Source: a virus. From it: a stretch of 24,773 bases of DNA. Under the pieces are notes generated by a model. The model saw only the letters and a program-made list of their open reading frames with translations. It was not told the DNA's origin and did no database searches. How positions within the stretch are numbered: the stretch's first letter is position 1; each line of letters starts with the position of its first letter. The stretch lies in IMG/VR virus record IMGVR_UViG_3300024433_000049, positions 1-24,773 of that record; one strand, written 5' to 3'. The translations under genes were made by a program, and so were the position numbers. Positions 6,082 through 12,399 of the stretch are shown in pieces.

Positions 6082-7117
6082 AATATCAAAAGGAATCCGT
6101 GCCCTCGAAACCATAGGAACCAGGGCTATCAATGTGGCTATTCCACTATATGGAAAGCAGACCAACCAATGGATAAAAGATGTTGAATCACAAATGGAAA
6201 GTTACGATGATTTTGACAAGCTTGAACTAACCCCACTATCAGACAAAATCAGAAATACTATTGAGAGAACCTTGCTACTATCATATTTAATTGGAAATGG
6301 GTTTGCTGAAGAGGATAAGGAGATCGAGGAAAAGAAAGATAGCCAATCCGGGTTCATATTTGATTTTATAGCCAAAAGGCAGATACAAGAGAGACAATAT
6401 GATTTTGCAATAGTTACTAAAATAGATTGGAGAATAACCGGCTTTGACCGTGCCTTAGAATTATTGAAAAACAAAACGGTTATCCCGGCTAAAGTTTTTA
6501 AGGCCGCTTCCGCCTGGATAAAATCAATAGCGTTTTCAGTACAAAGATTAGAAGACCTGAATGCCATCAGGCTAATAAAAGAATCTATCAAGAGTTCAAT
6601 CGATTCGGGTGTAGTATTTCGTGATTGGAAAAATATGGTGTTGCCTGATATATTCAGGAAAGCAGGTTATATCAAATCTAAGGCTTTGAAACTTGAACCC
6701 TGGCACCTGGAGACCGTATTCCGCACCAATCAATCAAGCGTCTATAATTCAGCACGTTTTGAAAACTTTACGAGAGATCAAAACATTGCAGCCATGGAAT
6801 ATCGGGCGGTGTTGGATGACCGGACGCGACCGGAACATGAAGCGCTTGATGGGTTTATTGCCCCTAAAGACGCGCCGATATGGGCAGATATATATCCCCC
6901 TAACGAGTATAGTTGCAGATGTACGGTAGTGCCGGTAACTATTGCCGGACTAAAATCAGGTAGGCAAAAAATATCCACAATAACTCCAAAAATAAATACT
7001 GCTAAATCAGGAGTGCATCCTGACTTCCGGGGTAAGGCAAATCTGAAAGCTATTGATGCAAGGTTGAAGAAGGCTGAAAAGGTTAAAATTAAAGAGATTG
7101 ATAAGATTGAGATTTAA
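6074..7117 (+). CDS. MuF-like minor head (head morphogenesis) protein
   Basis: The 347-residue product belongs to the SPP1 gp7/Mu gpF family of minor capsid proteins, which bind the portal and are carried into the head. The C-terminal MuF domain is clear: FRTNQSSVYNSARF at residues 216-229, then YRAVLDDRTRPEHEALDG at 243-260, and NEYSCRCTVVPV at 277-288. The N-terminal half is helical and variable, as usual in the family. The start is GTG with GGAGG about ten bases upstream. In Mu this gene directly follows the portal. Here about 3.9 kb of small accessory genes lie between them. Confidence 0.85.
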   Translation: MPKISKGIRALETIGTRAINVAIPLYGKQTNQWIKDVESQMESYDDFDKLELTPLSDKIRNTIERTLLLSYLIGNGFAEEDKEIEEKKDSQSGFIFDFIAKRQIQERQYDFAIVTKIDWRITGFDRALELLKNKTVIPAKVFKAASAWIKSIAFSVQRLEDLNAIRLIKESIKSSIDSGVVFRDWKNMVLPDIFRKAGYIKSKALKLEPWHLETVFRTNQSSVYNSARFENFTRDQNIAAMEYRAVLDDRTRPEHEALDGFIAPKDAPIWADIYPPNEYSCRCTVVPVTIAGLKSGRQKISTITPKINTAKSGVHPDFRGKANLKAIDARLKKAEKVKIKEIDKIEI

Positions 7118-7128
7118 GGAGAAAAATA

Positions 7129-7362
7129 ATGAAAGATAAAAAAATCCCAATTGATGTAATAATTCCGAATCAGGGCGAACGAGTCACCAATGCTATAATT
7201 AGTTTCAATTCAAGGGTTAACGAAGGGTACGCTAAGATCCGAGATGTTTTAATTTATAGAAGCGATTTATATAAATTGGCGTATGCTTGTACACAAATTG
7301 AAGGTGAGCATTTAGAATACTTAAATTATAAACGGGATATGGATATTGATATGGAAGCTTAA
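7129..7362 (+). CDS. Hypothetical protein, 77 residues
   Basis: No family is recognised. It starts after AAGGAG 11 bases downstream of the MuF gene. The sequence is mixed alpha/beta, with an aromatic helical second half (LYKLAYACTQIEGEHLEYLNYK) and an acidic end (DMDIDMEA). Confidence 0.6.
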   Translation: MKDKKIPIDVIIPNQGERVTNAIISFNSRVNEGYAKIRDVLIYRSDLYKLAYACTQIEGEHLEYLNYKRDMDIDMEA

Positions 7363-7373
7363 GGTGAATCAAT

Positions 7374-7538
7374 ATGACAACCATAGATAAATCAAGATGC
7401 AAGGGGATAATTAATGAAGGTGATTTGGTATTAAAAAGCAGTGCCGGTTTTTATTATAGCGCAAAGGCAATAGGGAATTTATTAGCCAGGATTGCGCCCT
7501 TGCTATCTATAAGCATTAGCCAAATTCATAGAGCTTGA
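7374..7538 (+). CDS. Short hypothetical protein, 54 residues, possibly a 5' gene fragment
   Basis: This ORF begins with ATG after AAGGTGA, 11 bases beyond the previous stop: MTTIDKSRCKGIINEGDLVL and onward, ending SISQIHRA. The +1 frame opens at 7513 within its last codons and continues without a good start into the 7576 ORF. A single indel near 7500 would join the two. It may be an intact small gene or the 5' part of a frameshifted one. Confidence 0.4.
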   Translation: MTTIDKSRCKGIINEGDLVLKSSAGFYYSAKAIGNLLARIAPLLSISISQIHRA

Positions 7539-7575
7539 AAGGAATGCGATCCGTGAAGGTGAGCTTGTTTTTTAT

Positions 7576-7824
7576 TTGGGCCTAATGAAAGATGAAGCTA
7601 TGGAGCTAACTGAAATGGCAGATGGGCTGCCTATCGAAGCGGATGATTTTGACCGCGACATATTTTTCGGCATCATGGGTGATTTCAATAACTTATTCCT
7701 ATATTATTTCCATGATGAATTTTTGAAGAGATCGGCTAAGGAAAGGCAGGATTTATTTAAAGTTTCACTAAGAAGGATTGACGAACTGCTTGTTCAAATT
7801 CACCTCGAATCCATAAACAGTTGA
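7576..7824 (+). CDS. Acidic hypothetical protein, start uncertain, possible 3' gene fragment
   Basis: An acidic helical protein of about 80 residues (MELTEMADGLPIEADDFDRD and onward). Candidate starts are TTG at 7576 and ATG at 7585, neither with a well-spaced ribosome binding site. The frame is open upstream to 7513 and reads AKFIELERNAIREGELVF, which looks coding. It may therefore continue the 7374 ORF through a +1 shift. Its last 25 bases overlap, tail to tail, the end of the leftward gene at 7800. Confidence 0.45.
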   Translation: MGLMKDEAMELTEMADGLPIEADDFDRDIFFGIMGDFNNLFLYYFHDEFLKRSAKERQDLFKVSLRRIDELLVQIHLESINS

Positions 7825-8075
7825 ATCTCATGGCTAATCACTTTCTTGACGCTTGGCAATAAATCATGAAATGAATAAACTATATCGACGATAGAATTTT
7901 TTAGCAGTACAACAAAATAAGCTTGAAATAATCCGCTTTCATTATCAACATGAAATGATACATATAGATCGTCTGAATATTCTAACCTATAGGCCGTCAC
8001 TGTACCAGATGCCGTCTTGCCGGTAACTCTCGGCTTAGTCACCATTATTTTGTCTATGATTTGTTGTTTAGTCAT
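7800..8075 (-). CDS. Hypothetical protein, 91 residues, last gene of leftward cassette
   Basis: No family is recognised. The N-terminus is helical (MTKQQIIDKIMVTK), and beta-like strands follow (YRLEYSDDLYVSFHVDN, LFQAYFVVLLKNSIVDIVY), suggesting a small alpha/beta fold. GAGAAAAG lies before the ATG. Its 3' end overlaps the rightward gene at 7576-7824 by 25 bases, so the two opposing operons converge with no space for a separate terminator. Confidence 0.6.
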   Translation of the reverse strand: MTKQQIIDKIMVTKPRVTGKTASGTVTAYRLEYSDDLYVSFHVDNESGLFQAYFVVLLKNSIVDIVYSFHDLLPSVKKVISHEIQLFMDSR

Positions 8076-8120
8076 TTTTTATCTTTTCTCATAAATATTT
8101 ATAATCACTCCACCATAAAG

Positions 8121-8807
8121 TCATGACTGCTCGTTTTCTCCTTTAACCCTTATTAATTCATTGCCTGATTGCAATATGCGGACATCGTTCTCTTTAAAAT
8201 CAAATAATTTTGAAATTCCATTGAATTTTGCCTTTTTTGCGAAGTTTTCAATTCGATATTCCCTCACCCATTCTTCCGATTCATCACAAACTATGCAGTC
8301 CGCGTATCCATCAAATTTTACTTGATAAAGACTTGCGAGTTCATTATCGATTTTTATTTGTTTGCTTTCCGTCACCATCCACGTGCCGTTCCCCTTTCCA
8401 ATAATTGTTAGCAAGTTAGTTGCACTTGAATTGAATAATTCGGTAATCAGCTTGGTTTCAAATTCATTTTCAAATATTTCATAAATTTCGCCATCTGATT
8501 TATCTGTCCATAAATATCTTGAAATTTCGGAAAATCTTTTTCCTTTACTTTGCGCAATAACCCTTACAAATCTTTTAACTTTATCAATAGCGGCTTGTGG
8601 CGTAGATTCATAGAGATCATCCCCATCTAACTTTTTGGTAATATTGATAGTGAGTAGGTTAAGCGTTTCGGATATACCACAGACCCATGAATGGCCGATA
8701 GAATCGTCGTCATTCATGATTTTTTTTTCAAAAAGCCATTCACTAACTATTTCTTCAATTTGCCTTTTATTAAAGTCAACTCTTGTTTTTACTCTTATTC
8801 TTTTCAT
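8121..8807 (-). CDS. Hypothetical protein, 228 residues
   Basis: This is the largest gene of the leftward cassette and no family is recognised. It starts after AAGGAG. Visible features are a basic N-terminus (KRIRVKTRVDFNKRQIEEIVSEW), several beta-rich stretches (LLTINITKKL, LLTIIGKGNGTWMVTE), a two-cysteine segment YADCIVCDES, and a C-terminal region ending in VKGENEQS. There are no transmembrane segments and no signal peptide. Nine bases separate it from the upstream gene. Confidence 0.6.
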   Translation of the reverse strand: MKRIRVKTRVDFNKRQIEEIVSEWLFEKKIMNDDDSIGHSWVCGISETLNLLTINITKKLDGDDLYESTPQAAIDKVKRFVRVIAQSKGKRFSEISRYLWTDKSDGEIYEIFENEFETKLITELFNSSATNLLTIIGKGNGTWMVTESKQIKIDNELASLYQVKFDGYADCIVCDESEEWVREYRIENFAKKAKFNGISKLFDFKENDVRILQSGNELIRVKGENEQS

Positions 8808-8816
8808 TTTTTCTCC

Positions 8817-9152
8817 TTATATTTTTAGATGATTCCTGATTTTACTAAAAACAAGGTTCTGTAGAGATTTGCTGAGGTCATAAAAACAACATTGCCTGGC
8901 ATATTTCCTGAGATGTTTATTTTTTTCAGTAATAGCAATTGGATAAAATTCACATGTATCGAACCTGCGGCATGACTTATCAATGCTAAACGTTAAATGT
9001 ATGTTATTGGTTAAAATCATTCTGTACCAAATCAAAAGTTTATCGGTGTATGATCTTTTAATCTTTGCGTTTTTTATCATTTGTTTATCTATCACAATGC
9101 AGTAGCCATCGTTTTTATATTTGATCTTTTCGTTTATTATGATGATAATCAT
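8817..9152 (-). CDS. Hypothetical basic protein, 111 residues
   Basis: No family is recognised. The frame is open five codons further upstream, but GGAGG followed by seven bases and an ATG at 9152 fixes the start. It begins with an isoleucine-rich strand (MIIIIINEKI), is strongly basic, and has five cysteines, including CRRFDTCEFY and QCCFYDLSK. Cysteine spacing does not match a zinc motif I know. It starts two bases after the upstream gene ends, whose last codons hold the ribosome binding site. Confidence 0.55.
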   Translation of the reverse strand: MIIIIINEKIKYKNDGYCIVIDKQMIKNAKIKRSYTDKLLIWYRMILTNNIHLTFSIDKSCRRFDTCEFYPIAITEKNKHLRKYARQCCFYDLSKSLQNLVFSKIRNHLKI

Positions 9153-9154
9153 AG

Positions 9155-9370
9155 TTATTCCCTCCACCCATCATAAATTTCAAGCCAAAATTTATAATCA
9201 GATTCGGGTTCATGTCTAATTATCAAATCATCATTCCTGGACAGTTCGATTAATTCATTAAGTTCGTTTATTTCAATTTCCCATGATTCACCTTTAGCTG
9301 TAGCATTCTCATATGGCTTCGGTGGGTTCCCGAAAAATCCGTCCGACGTTCTGCCTATTCTGAATTTCAT
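9155..9370 (-). CDS. Hypothetical acidic protein, 71 residues
   Basis: No family is recognised. The N-terminus, MKFRIGRTSDGFFGNPPKPY, is followed by an acidic helical part (EIEINELNELIELSRNDD) and a beta-like end (YKFWLEIYDGW). The start overlaps the upstream 36-codon gene (ATGA) and has AAGGG upstream. Confidence 0.6.
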   Translation of the reverse strand: MKFRIGRTSDGFFGNPPKPYENATAKGESWEIEINELNELIELSRNDDLIIRHEPESDYKFWLEIYDGWRE

Positions 9371-9477
9371 GATTTACCCTTACTGCAAACGGTTCTCATT
9401 TCTTCATCAATTTGACTGCAAACATTATCTTTGTGGACTTTTAGTTTTTCGCAAAGTTCTATTTTAATCCATTTCAT
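9367..9477 (-). CDS. Very small hypothetical protein, 36 residues
   Basis: The ORF reads MKWIKIELCEKLKVHKDNVC and ends in CSKGKS. It has an AAGGA ribosome binding site, overlaps the upstream gene by 14 bases and overlaps the next gene in an ATGA arrangement. This tight fit within the operon argues for real translation. It contains three cysteines and is basic. No family is recognised. Confidence 0.5.
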   Translation of the reverse strand: MKWIKIELCEKLKVHKDNVCSQIDEEMRTVCSKGKS

Positions 9478-9895
9478 TTTTGCTGTCCTTTGATTCCTTT
9501 ACCAGACAGGTTGGCCCTAAATATTTATTGTTAATGTAGGCTGCACCATTTTTTACTTCAATAACCGGAGGCATAAGTTTTTCATCCGGTTCGTTTATTC
9601 TTGCCCAATGAGATGCATCGTTTATTTGCCAGTCGTGGCCGTGTGCTGAATGCCATACCCGGCCAGTCTTATGATTTAAGTATTCCGCTTTGTTAAAATC
9701 CCCTATACTCGGTATCCATATCATTACCTTATCAAAAAAATTAGGCATTTTGCACCCCTCTTCGATCTTAATCCAGGGGATTCCGATTTGAATGAGTTTA
9801 AAATCTTTTATAGTGATAACAGCTTGTGGCTTGTTAATTAGATCAATTAGTTTTCTAATTTGGCCTATTTTTGATTTTCCTTTAAATACGCTCAT
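9464..9895 (-). CDS. DUF551-like domain protein, first gene of leftward cassette
   Basis: The 143-residue product contains, in its middle (about residues 58-100), the pattern VMIWIPSIGDFNKAEYLN, then W-H, then INDASHWARINEPD. It resembles the small DUF551 domain found in many phage accessory proteins (W-x-P early, a strand with VWHSAHG, then HW and a Pro end). The frame is open to a GTG at 9985, but the ATG at 9895 has a perfect TTAAGGAG site, so it is preferred. The molecular role of DUF551 proteins is not known to me. Confidence 0.6.
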   Translation of the reverse strand: MSVFKGKSKIGQIRKLIDLINKPQAVITIKDFKLIQIGIPWIKIEEGCKMPNFFDKVMIWIPSIGDFNKAEYLNHKTGRVWHSAHGHDWQINDASHWARINEPDEKLMPPVIEVKNGAAYINNKYLGPTCLVKESKDSKNEMD

Positions 9896-9981
9896 TTTAT
9901 TTCTCCTTAAATTGACGGCAAATAAGCCAGCGGCCATAATGGTCAGGGGTTTAATCCCCAAGCAAACACAGGCGCCCATGT

Positions 9982-10002
9982 TCACACTGACTCATTTACC
10001 AT
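9982..10002 (-). CDS. 6-residue leader peptide of leftward cassette, leaderless
   Basis: MVNESV begins five bases after the -10 box of the leftward promoter, in the same GGGTATGG context as the rightward leader at 10143. Its stop overlaps an in-frame GTG (9985) of the long open frame leading into the DUF551 gene. So short an ORF could occur by chance. Its position is the argument. Confidence 0.3.
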   Translation of the reverse strand: MVNESV

Positions 10003-10007
10003 ACCCA

Positions 10008-10036
10008 ATTATAATATAACTCCCTCGAAATGTCTA
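10008..10036 (-). promoter_or_regulatory. Leftward promoter of the reverse-strand cassette
   Basis: Read on the minus strand, TAGACA (10036-10031), 17 bases and a perfect TATAAT (10013-10008) form a good promoter. A minus-strand ATG begins at 10002. An ATCGTTAAA half-site lies upstream of the -35 box at 10056-10048. About 107 bases separate that leader ATG from the DUF551 gene start and contain a short GGGG-CCCC hairpin (9946-9959). Confidence 0.68.
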
Positions 10037-10047
10037 AAAAAACTATT

Positions 10048-10123
10048 TTTAACGATATTCCAGATAAGGCAGCAATTTAAAATATATCGTTAAAGTTTAA
10101 CAATAAGTTGACAAATCGTTAAA
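10048..10123. promoter_or_regulatory. Cluster of ATCGTTAAA half-sites in the divergent control region
   Basis: The 9-mer ATCGTTAAA occurs three times in 76 bases: on the minus strand at 10048-10056 and on the plus strand at 10086-10094 and 10115-10123. The second copy is also the left arm of the palindrome at 10089-10101, and the third lies in the spacer of the rightward promoter. One protein binding these sites could activate one direction and repress the other. Confidence 0.5.
10089..10101. promoter_or_regulatory. Perfect palindrome GTTAAA-G-TTTAAC upstream of protease-operon promoter
   Basis: A 13-base perfect inverted repeat, centred 13 bases before the -35 box and 48 bases before the leader ATG. 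It is the same as the element at 742-754 except for its centre, and the flanking AATA-N-GTTGA also matches. The shared block covers 25 positions with 22 identical. Confidence 0.62.
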
Positions 10124-10136
10124 ATTAGTTTATTTA
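10108..10136 (+). promoter_or_regulatory. Rightward promoter of protease/capsid operon, leaderless
   Basis: A perfect TTGACA (10108-10113) is followed after 17 bases by TATTTA (10131-10136), a poor -10 box. An alternative TTTATA lies two bases further on. An ATG begins at 10143, six bases after the -10 position. The weak -10 box fits a promoter that needs an activator, for which the adjacent palindrome is well placed. Confidence 0.6.
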
Positions 10137-10142
10137 TAGGGT

Positions 10143-10220
10143 ATGGTGATCGAAGTTAAAGAAAATGCAATACGTGCAAGGGTATATAATTCAGCAGGCC
10201 ACCGACTGGAGGTTGCATGA
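10143..10220 (+). CDS. 25-residue leader peptide ahead of protease/scaffold gene
   Basis: MVIEVKENAIRARVYNSAGH and five further residues are encoded from an ATG at the expected transcription start, with no ribosome binding site. Its stop overlaps the next start in an ATGA arrangement (10217-10220), and its last codons contain the GGAGG (10208-10212) serving the next gene. It probably acts as a translated leader or coupling peptide. A function for the peptide itself cannot be excluded. Confidence 0.45.
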   Translation: MVIEVKENAIRARVYNSAGHRLEVA

Positions 10221-11446
10221 AAAAATTAGTTGATTTTGAGTTTTTTGAAGAAGGGGACTATCGACACAAAAACCCGGCACTTGACAACGGCAAGTGGACG
10301 GAAGCAGATTTCAAAAAAGCCCACGCATACCTACAGGCAATAAACAAAGGAATCCCGGTTATACTAAACCCAAAGGATGCCCATGAAACTGAGGACAAGG
10401 ACAATGTTGCCGTCCTGGGGCGCATTAAAGAAATATGGCGGAAACCCAATGGTGTATGGAGCGGTAATGGCGAATTCTTGGAAGAAGTTGCGGATATTAT
10501 TGAGAAAAAAATGTATGATGGCAAATCTATCGGGATAACAAGAATGAAGAATGGCGATATTGTAATAGATCACATCGCCCTGTGTGGTGCGCAAAGAGCA
10601 TATCTTGAACACCTTAAGCCGAACAGTCAATCTATATTCGATTCAAGTAGATTAAAAAAATTAACGCAAGTTCAATTATTTTCATCTCAAAGCGAAGGTG
10701 ATGAAAATATTGAAATAGATTTTCGCCTAAGCGGTGGCGAAAGTGATAATGATTCAAGCGCGAATCAGGGAAATGAAGAAGGGAATCAAAGTGGTGATTC
10801 TAAAAAAACTAAAACCAAGAAAAAGGAGACAAAAACAATGAGTGATTATACAGAAGCAGATGTTAAGTTAAAAGTAAGAGAGGCGACTGATGCCCAAATA
10901 AAAGAATCACAAAGGGACGCCGACGACATTAAAAGGAAATTTACCTTAACGATTGAGGGGAAAGATACCGAAATCGGAAAGAAAGATAAGGACATAGATG
11001 CGAAGAACAACGAAATCACCTTATTAAAAGATACGATCAAAGACAAGGATGAAGAAATCAAAGGGTTTACAACTACCATTGCAGATAAAGATACCGAAAT
11101 CAAAACCCTAAAAACCAACTTTGCCAAACGCGAAGAGGATAATGTAAAACGCGAAGTAGGCTATTTCGTCCATAATTGCAGCGCAATCCCGCCCGTTGAA
11201 AAACCTGCCAAATTCAAAATGCTTTTCACGATTAGGCAGCAGAGCAAGGAAGCCTATGAAGATATGAAAAAAATAATTGGTGGAAGCGGAAACCCCCTTG
11301 CTTTCGGATTAGACAAAAACTTTACGACCGGTTCCGGCGAATACTCCGAAATCGTGAAAGAGTTTTCCGATAATTCCGGGAACGTTGGTCTTGAAATTGA
11401 CATGACGGCACTAAGCGATGAAGCACTGAAAGTTTTAGAGCAGTAA
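10217..11446 (+). CDS. Prohead protease/scaffold fusion (Mu gpI-like)
   Basis: This 409-residue protein has the layout of Mu-type gpI: an N-terminal prohead protease domain (about residues 1-145) and a C-terminal scaffold. The N-domain ends in GKSIGIT and IDHIALCGAQRAYLEHLKP, which resembles the conserved hVALTxxPAIxGLKP stretch of phage I proteins. The catalytic residues cannot be assigned safely. Residues 165-207 are a charged low-complexity linker. Residues 250-298 form seven consecutive heptads with Ile at the same place in each (253, 260, 267, 274, 281, 288, 295), a coiled coil. Protease and scaffold normally shape the prohead and are then degraded. The gene has GGAGG four bases before the ATG and precedes decoration and capsid genes, as expected. 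Confidence 0.7.
   Translation: MKKLVDFEFFEEGDYRHKNPALDNGKWTEADFKKAHAYLQAINKGIPVILNPKDAHETEDKDNVAVLGRIKEIWRKPNGVWSGNGEFLEEVADIIEKKMYDGKSIGITRMKNGDIVIDHIALCGAQRAYLEHLKPNSQSIFDSSRLKKLTQVQLFSSQSEGDENIEIDFRLSGGESDNDSSANQGNEEGNQSGDSKKTKTKKKETKTMSDYTEADVKLKVREATDAQIKESQRDADDIKRKFTLTIEGKDTEIGKKDKDIDAKNNEITLLKDTIKDKDEEIKGFTTTIADKDTEIKTLKTNFAKREEDNVKREVGYFVHNCSAIPPVEKPAKFKMLFTIRQQSKEAYEDMKKIIGGSGNPLAFGLDKNFTTGSGEYSEIVKEFSDNSGNVGLEIDMTALSDEALKVLEQ
10838..11446 (+). CDS. Internal in-frame scaffold protein, 202 residues
   Basis: Met208 of the protease/scaffold gene has its own AAGGAGA (10823-10829), nine bases before the ATG, placed exactly at the boundary between the linker and the scaffold domain. A second, shorter scaffold-only product from the same frame is therefore likely, as for Mu gpZ within gene I and Nu3 within lambda C. 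It contains the seven-heptad coiled coil and the C-terminal capsid-binding part. Confidence 0.62.
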   Translation: MSDYTEADVKLKVREATDAQIKESQRDADDIKRKFTLTIEGKDTEIGKKDKDIDAKNNEITLLKDTIKDKDEEIKGFTTTIADKDTEIKTLKTNFAKREEDNVKREVGYFVHNCSAIPPVEKPAKFKMLFTIRQQSKEAYEDMKKIIGGSGNPLAFGLDKNFTTGSGEYSEIVKEFSDNSGNVGLEIDMTALSDEALKVLEQ

Positions 11447-11457
11447 GGAGATGAATA

Positions 11458-12387
11458 ATGCCACTTACAGCAGATTTTAATAGACGCGAAGAGCAGTGGT
11501 TAGGTGTTGAAAATCCCTACCGTATGAAGGCCAATGCAGTCATTTATAAAGGTGGATTGGTTGCGGTGGATTCGACTGGATACGCCGTGCCAGCTGCTGA
11601 TACCGCAGGACATAAAGTTGTCGGCGTTGCGGTTACTGGAGTTGACAATACCGGCGGGGCGAATGGTGCAAAAACCGTTGATGTCCATGTGGGCGATTTA
11701 TTCAAATTCACGACCAGCGGAGCTACGCAGGCATGGAAAGAACAGATCGTGTACGTTGTTAATGATGATGCGGTTGCCTTAACCGACCCTGGCAATTCAG
11801 TAAAAGCCGGTATAGTAAAGAGGTACGAAAGTACTACCGTTGTATGGATTTGGGTGCTCGACGATGATTTGCTTGCTGACATTTCGGCAACTACGATTGA
11901 TGGCATTCCGCTTCATGCATGGCGGGCAGCAGATATGGCGGCTATGGGAATTACGGAAACGCCCGGAGATCATTTCTTAAATCTCGGTACCAATACGCTG
12001 ACCCTTGACGGCGAAGCGGCGATAAGCGAACCCGAAGCTTCCGTATCCTGGTATCAATATCGCATCCCTTATAATTACTTAGCGGGCGGCACAATTAGCC
12101 TACAGGCCAACCATGTATTGACCGGTGCCGGCACCAACAACGGGTCAACCATTGACTTTTCGGCATATGAACAGGCAGATGGTGCGGTCGGTGCTGATTT
12201 AGTGACAACCGCACCGCAGGCGATGCAAAAGACAACCTATGTGGAATCGACCTTTGTAGTTACGCCTACCGGACTGGCTCCCGGAGACATATTGAATATC
12301 AAACTAACGACATCAGTTATAGAATCGGCAGGTTCGGCTCTTGCTGCGACCATTGATAGGCTTGAAGTTGTCTATCAAAGAGGATAA
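11458..12387 (+). CDS. Capsid decoration protein with extra C-terminal domain
   Basis: Residues 1 to about 140 match the pattern of DUF2190-like head decoration proteins, small beta proteins that bind and stabilise the capsid surface (YRMKANAVIYKGGLVAVDST, then AVPAADTAGHKVVGVAV). Such proteins are usually only 100-150 residues long. Here a second domain of about 165 residues follows: beta-rich, Thr/Ser/Gly-rich and ending in ATIDRLEVVYQRG, suggestive of a jelly roll. The gene sits between scaffold and major capsid with AAGGAG upstream, as expected for decoration. The role of the second domain is unknown. Surface display is a reasonable guess. Confidence 0.65.
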   Translation: MPLTADFNRREEQWLGVENPYRMKANAVIYKGGLVAVDSTGYAVPAADTAGHKVVGVAVTGVDNTGGANGAKTVDVHVGDLFKFTTSGATQAWKEQIVYVVNDDAVALTDPGNSVKAGIVKRYESTTVVWIWVLDDDLLADISATTIDGIPLHAWRAADMAAMGITETPGDHFLNLGTNTLTLDGEAAISEPEASVSWYQYRIPYNYLAGGTISLQANHVLTGAGTNNGSTIDFSAYEQADGAVGADLVTTAPQAMQKTTYVESTFVVTPTGLAPGDILNIKLTTSVIESAGSALAATIDRLEVVYQRG

Positions 12388-12399
12388 GGGGAGGAAAAA

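Noticed and set aside
6693-6929. 78-residue plus-strand frame within the MuF-like gene
   Set aside because: It overlaps the conserved MuF motifs in another frame and lacks a ribosome binding site.
9946-9959. GGGG-CCCC hairpin that resembles a tRNA T-arm
   Set aside because: Only four base pairs. No acceptor, D- or anticodon arms can be built around it, so no tRNA is called.
9896-9985. Upstream GTG extension of the DUF551-like gene adding 30 residues
   Set aside because: The ATG at 9895 has a perfect AAGGAG site and the GTG has none. The extension is better seen as leader region, although coupling from the 6-codon leader is not excluded.
10961-11101. 15-base repeats as a repeat element or iteron array
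   Set aside because: They are in frame and explained by the KDTEI heptad repeats of the scaffold coiled coil.
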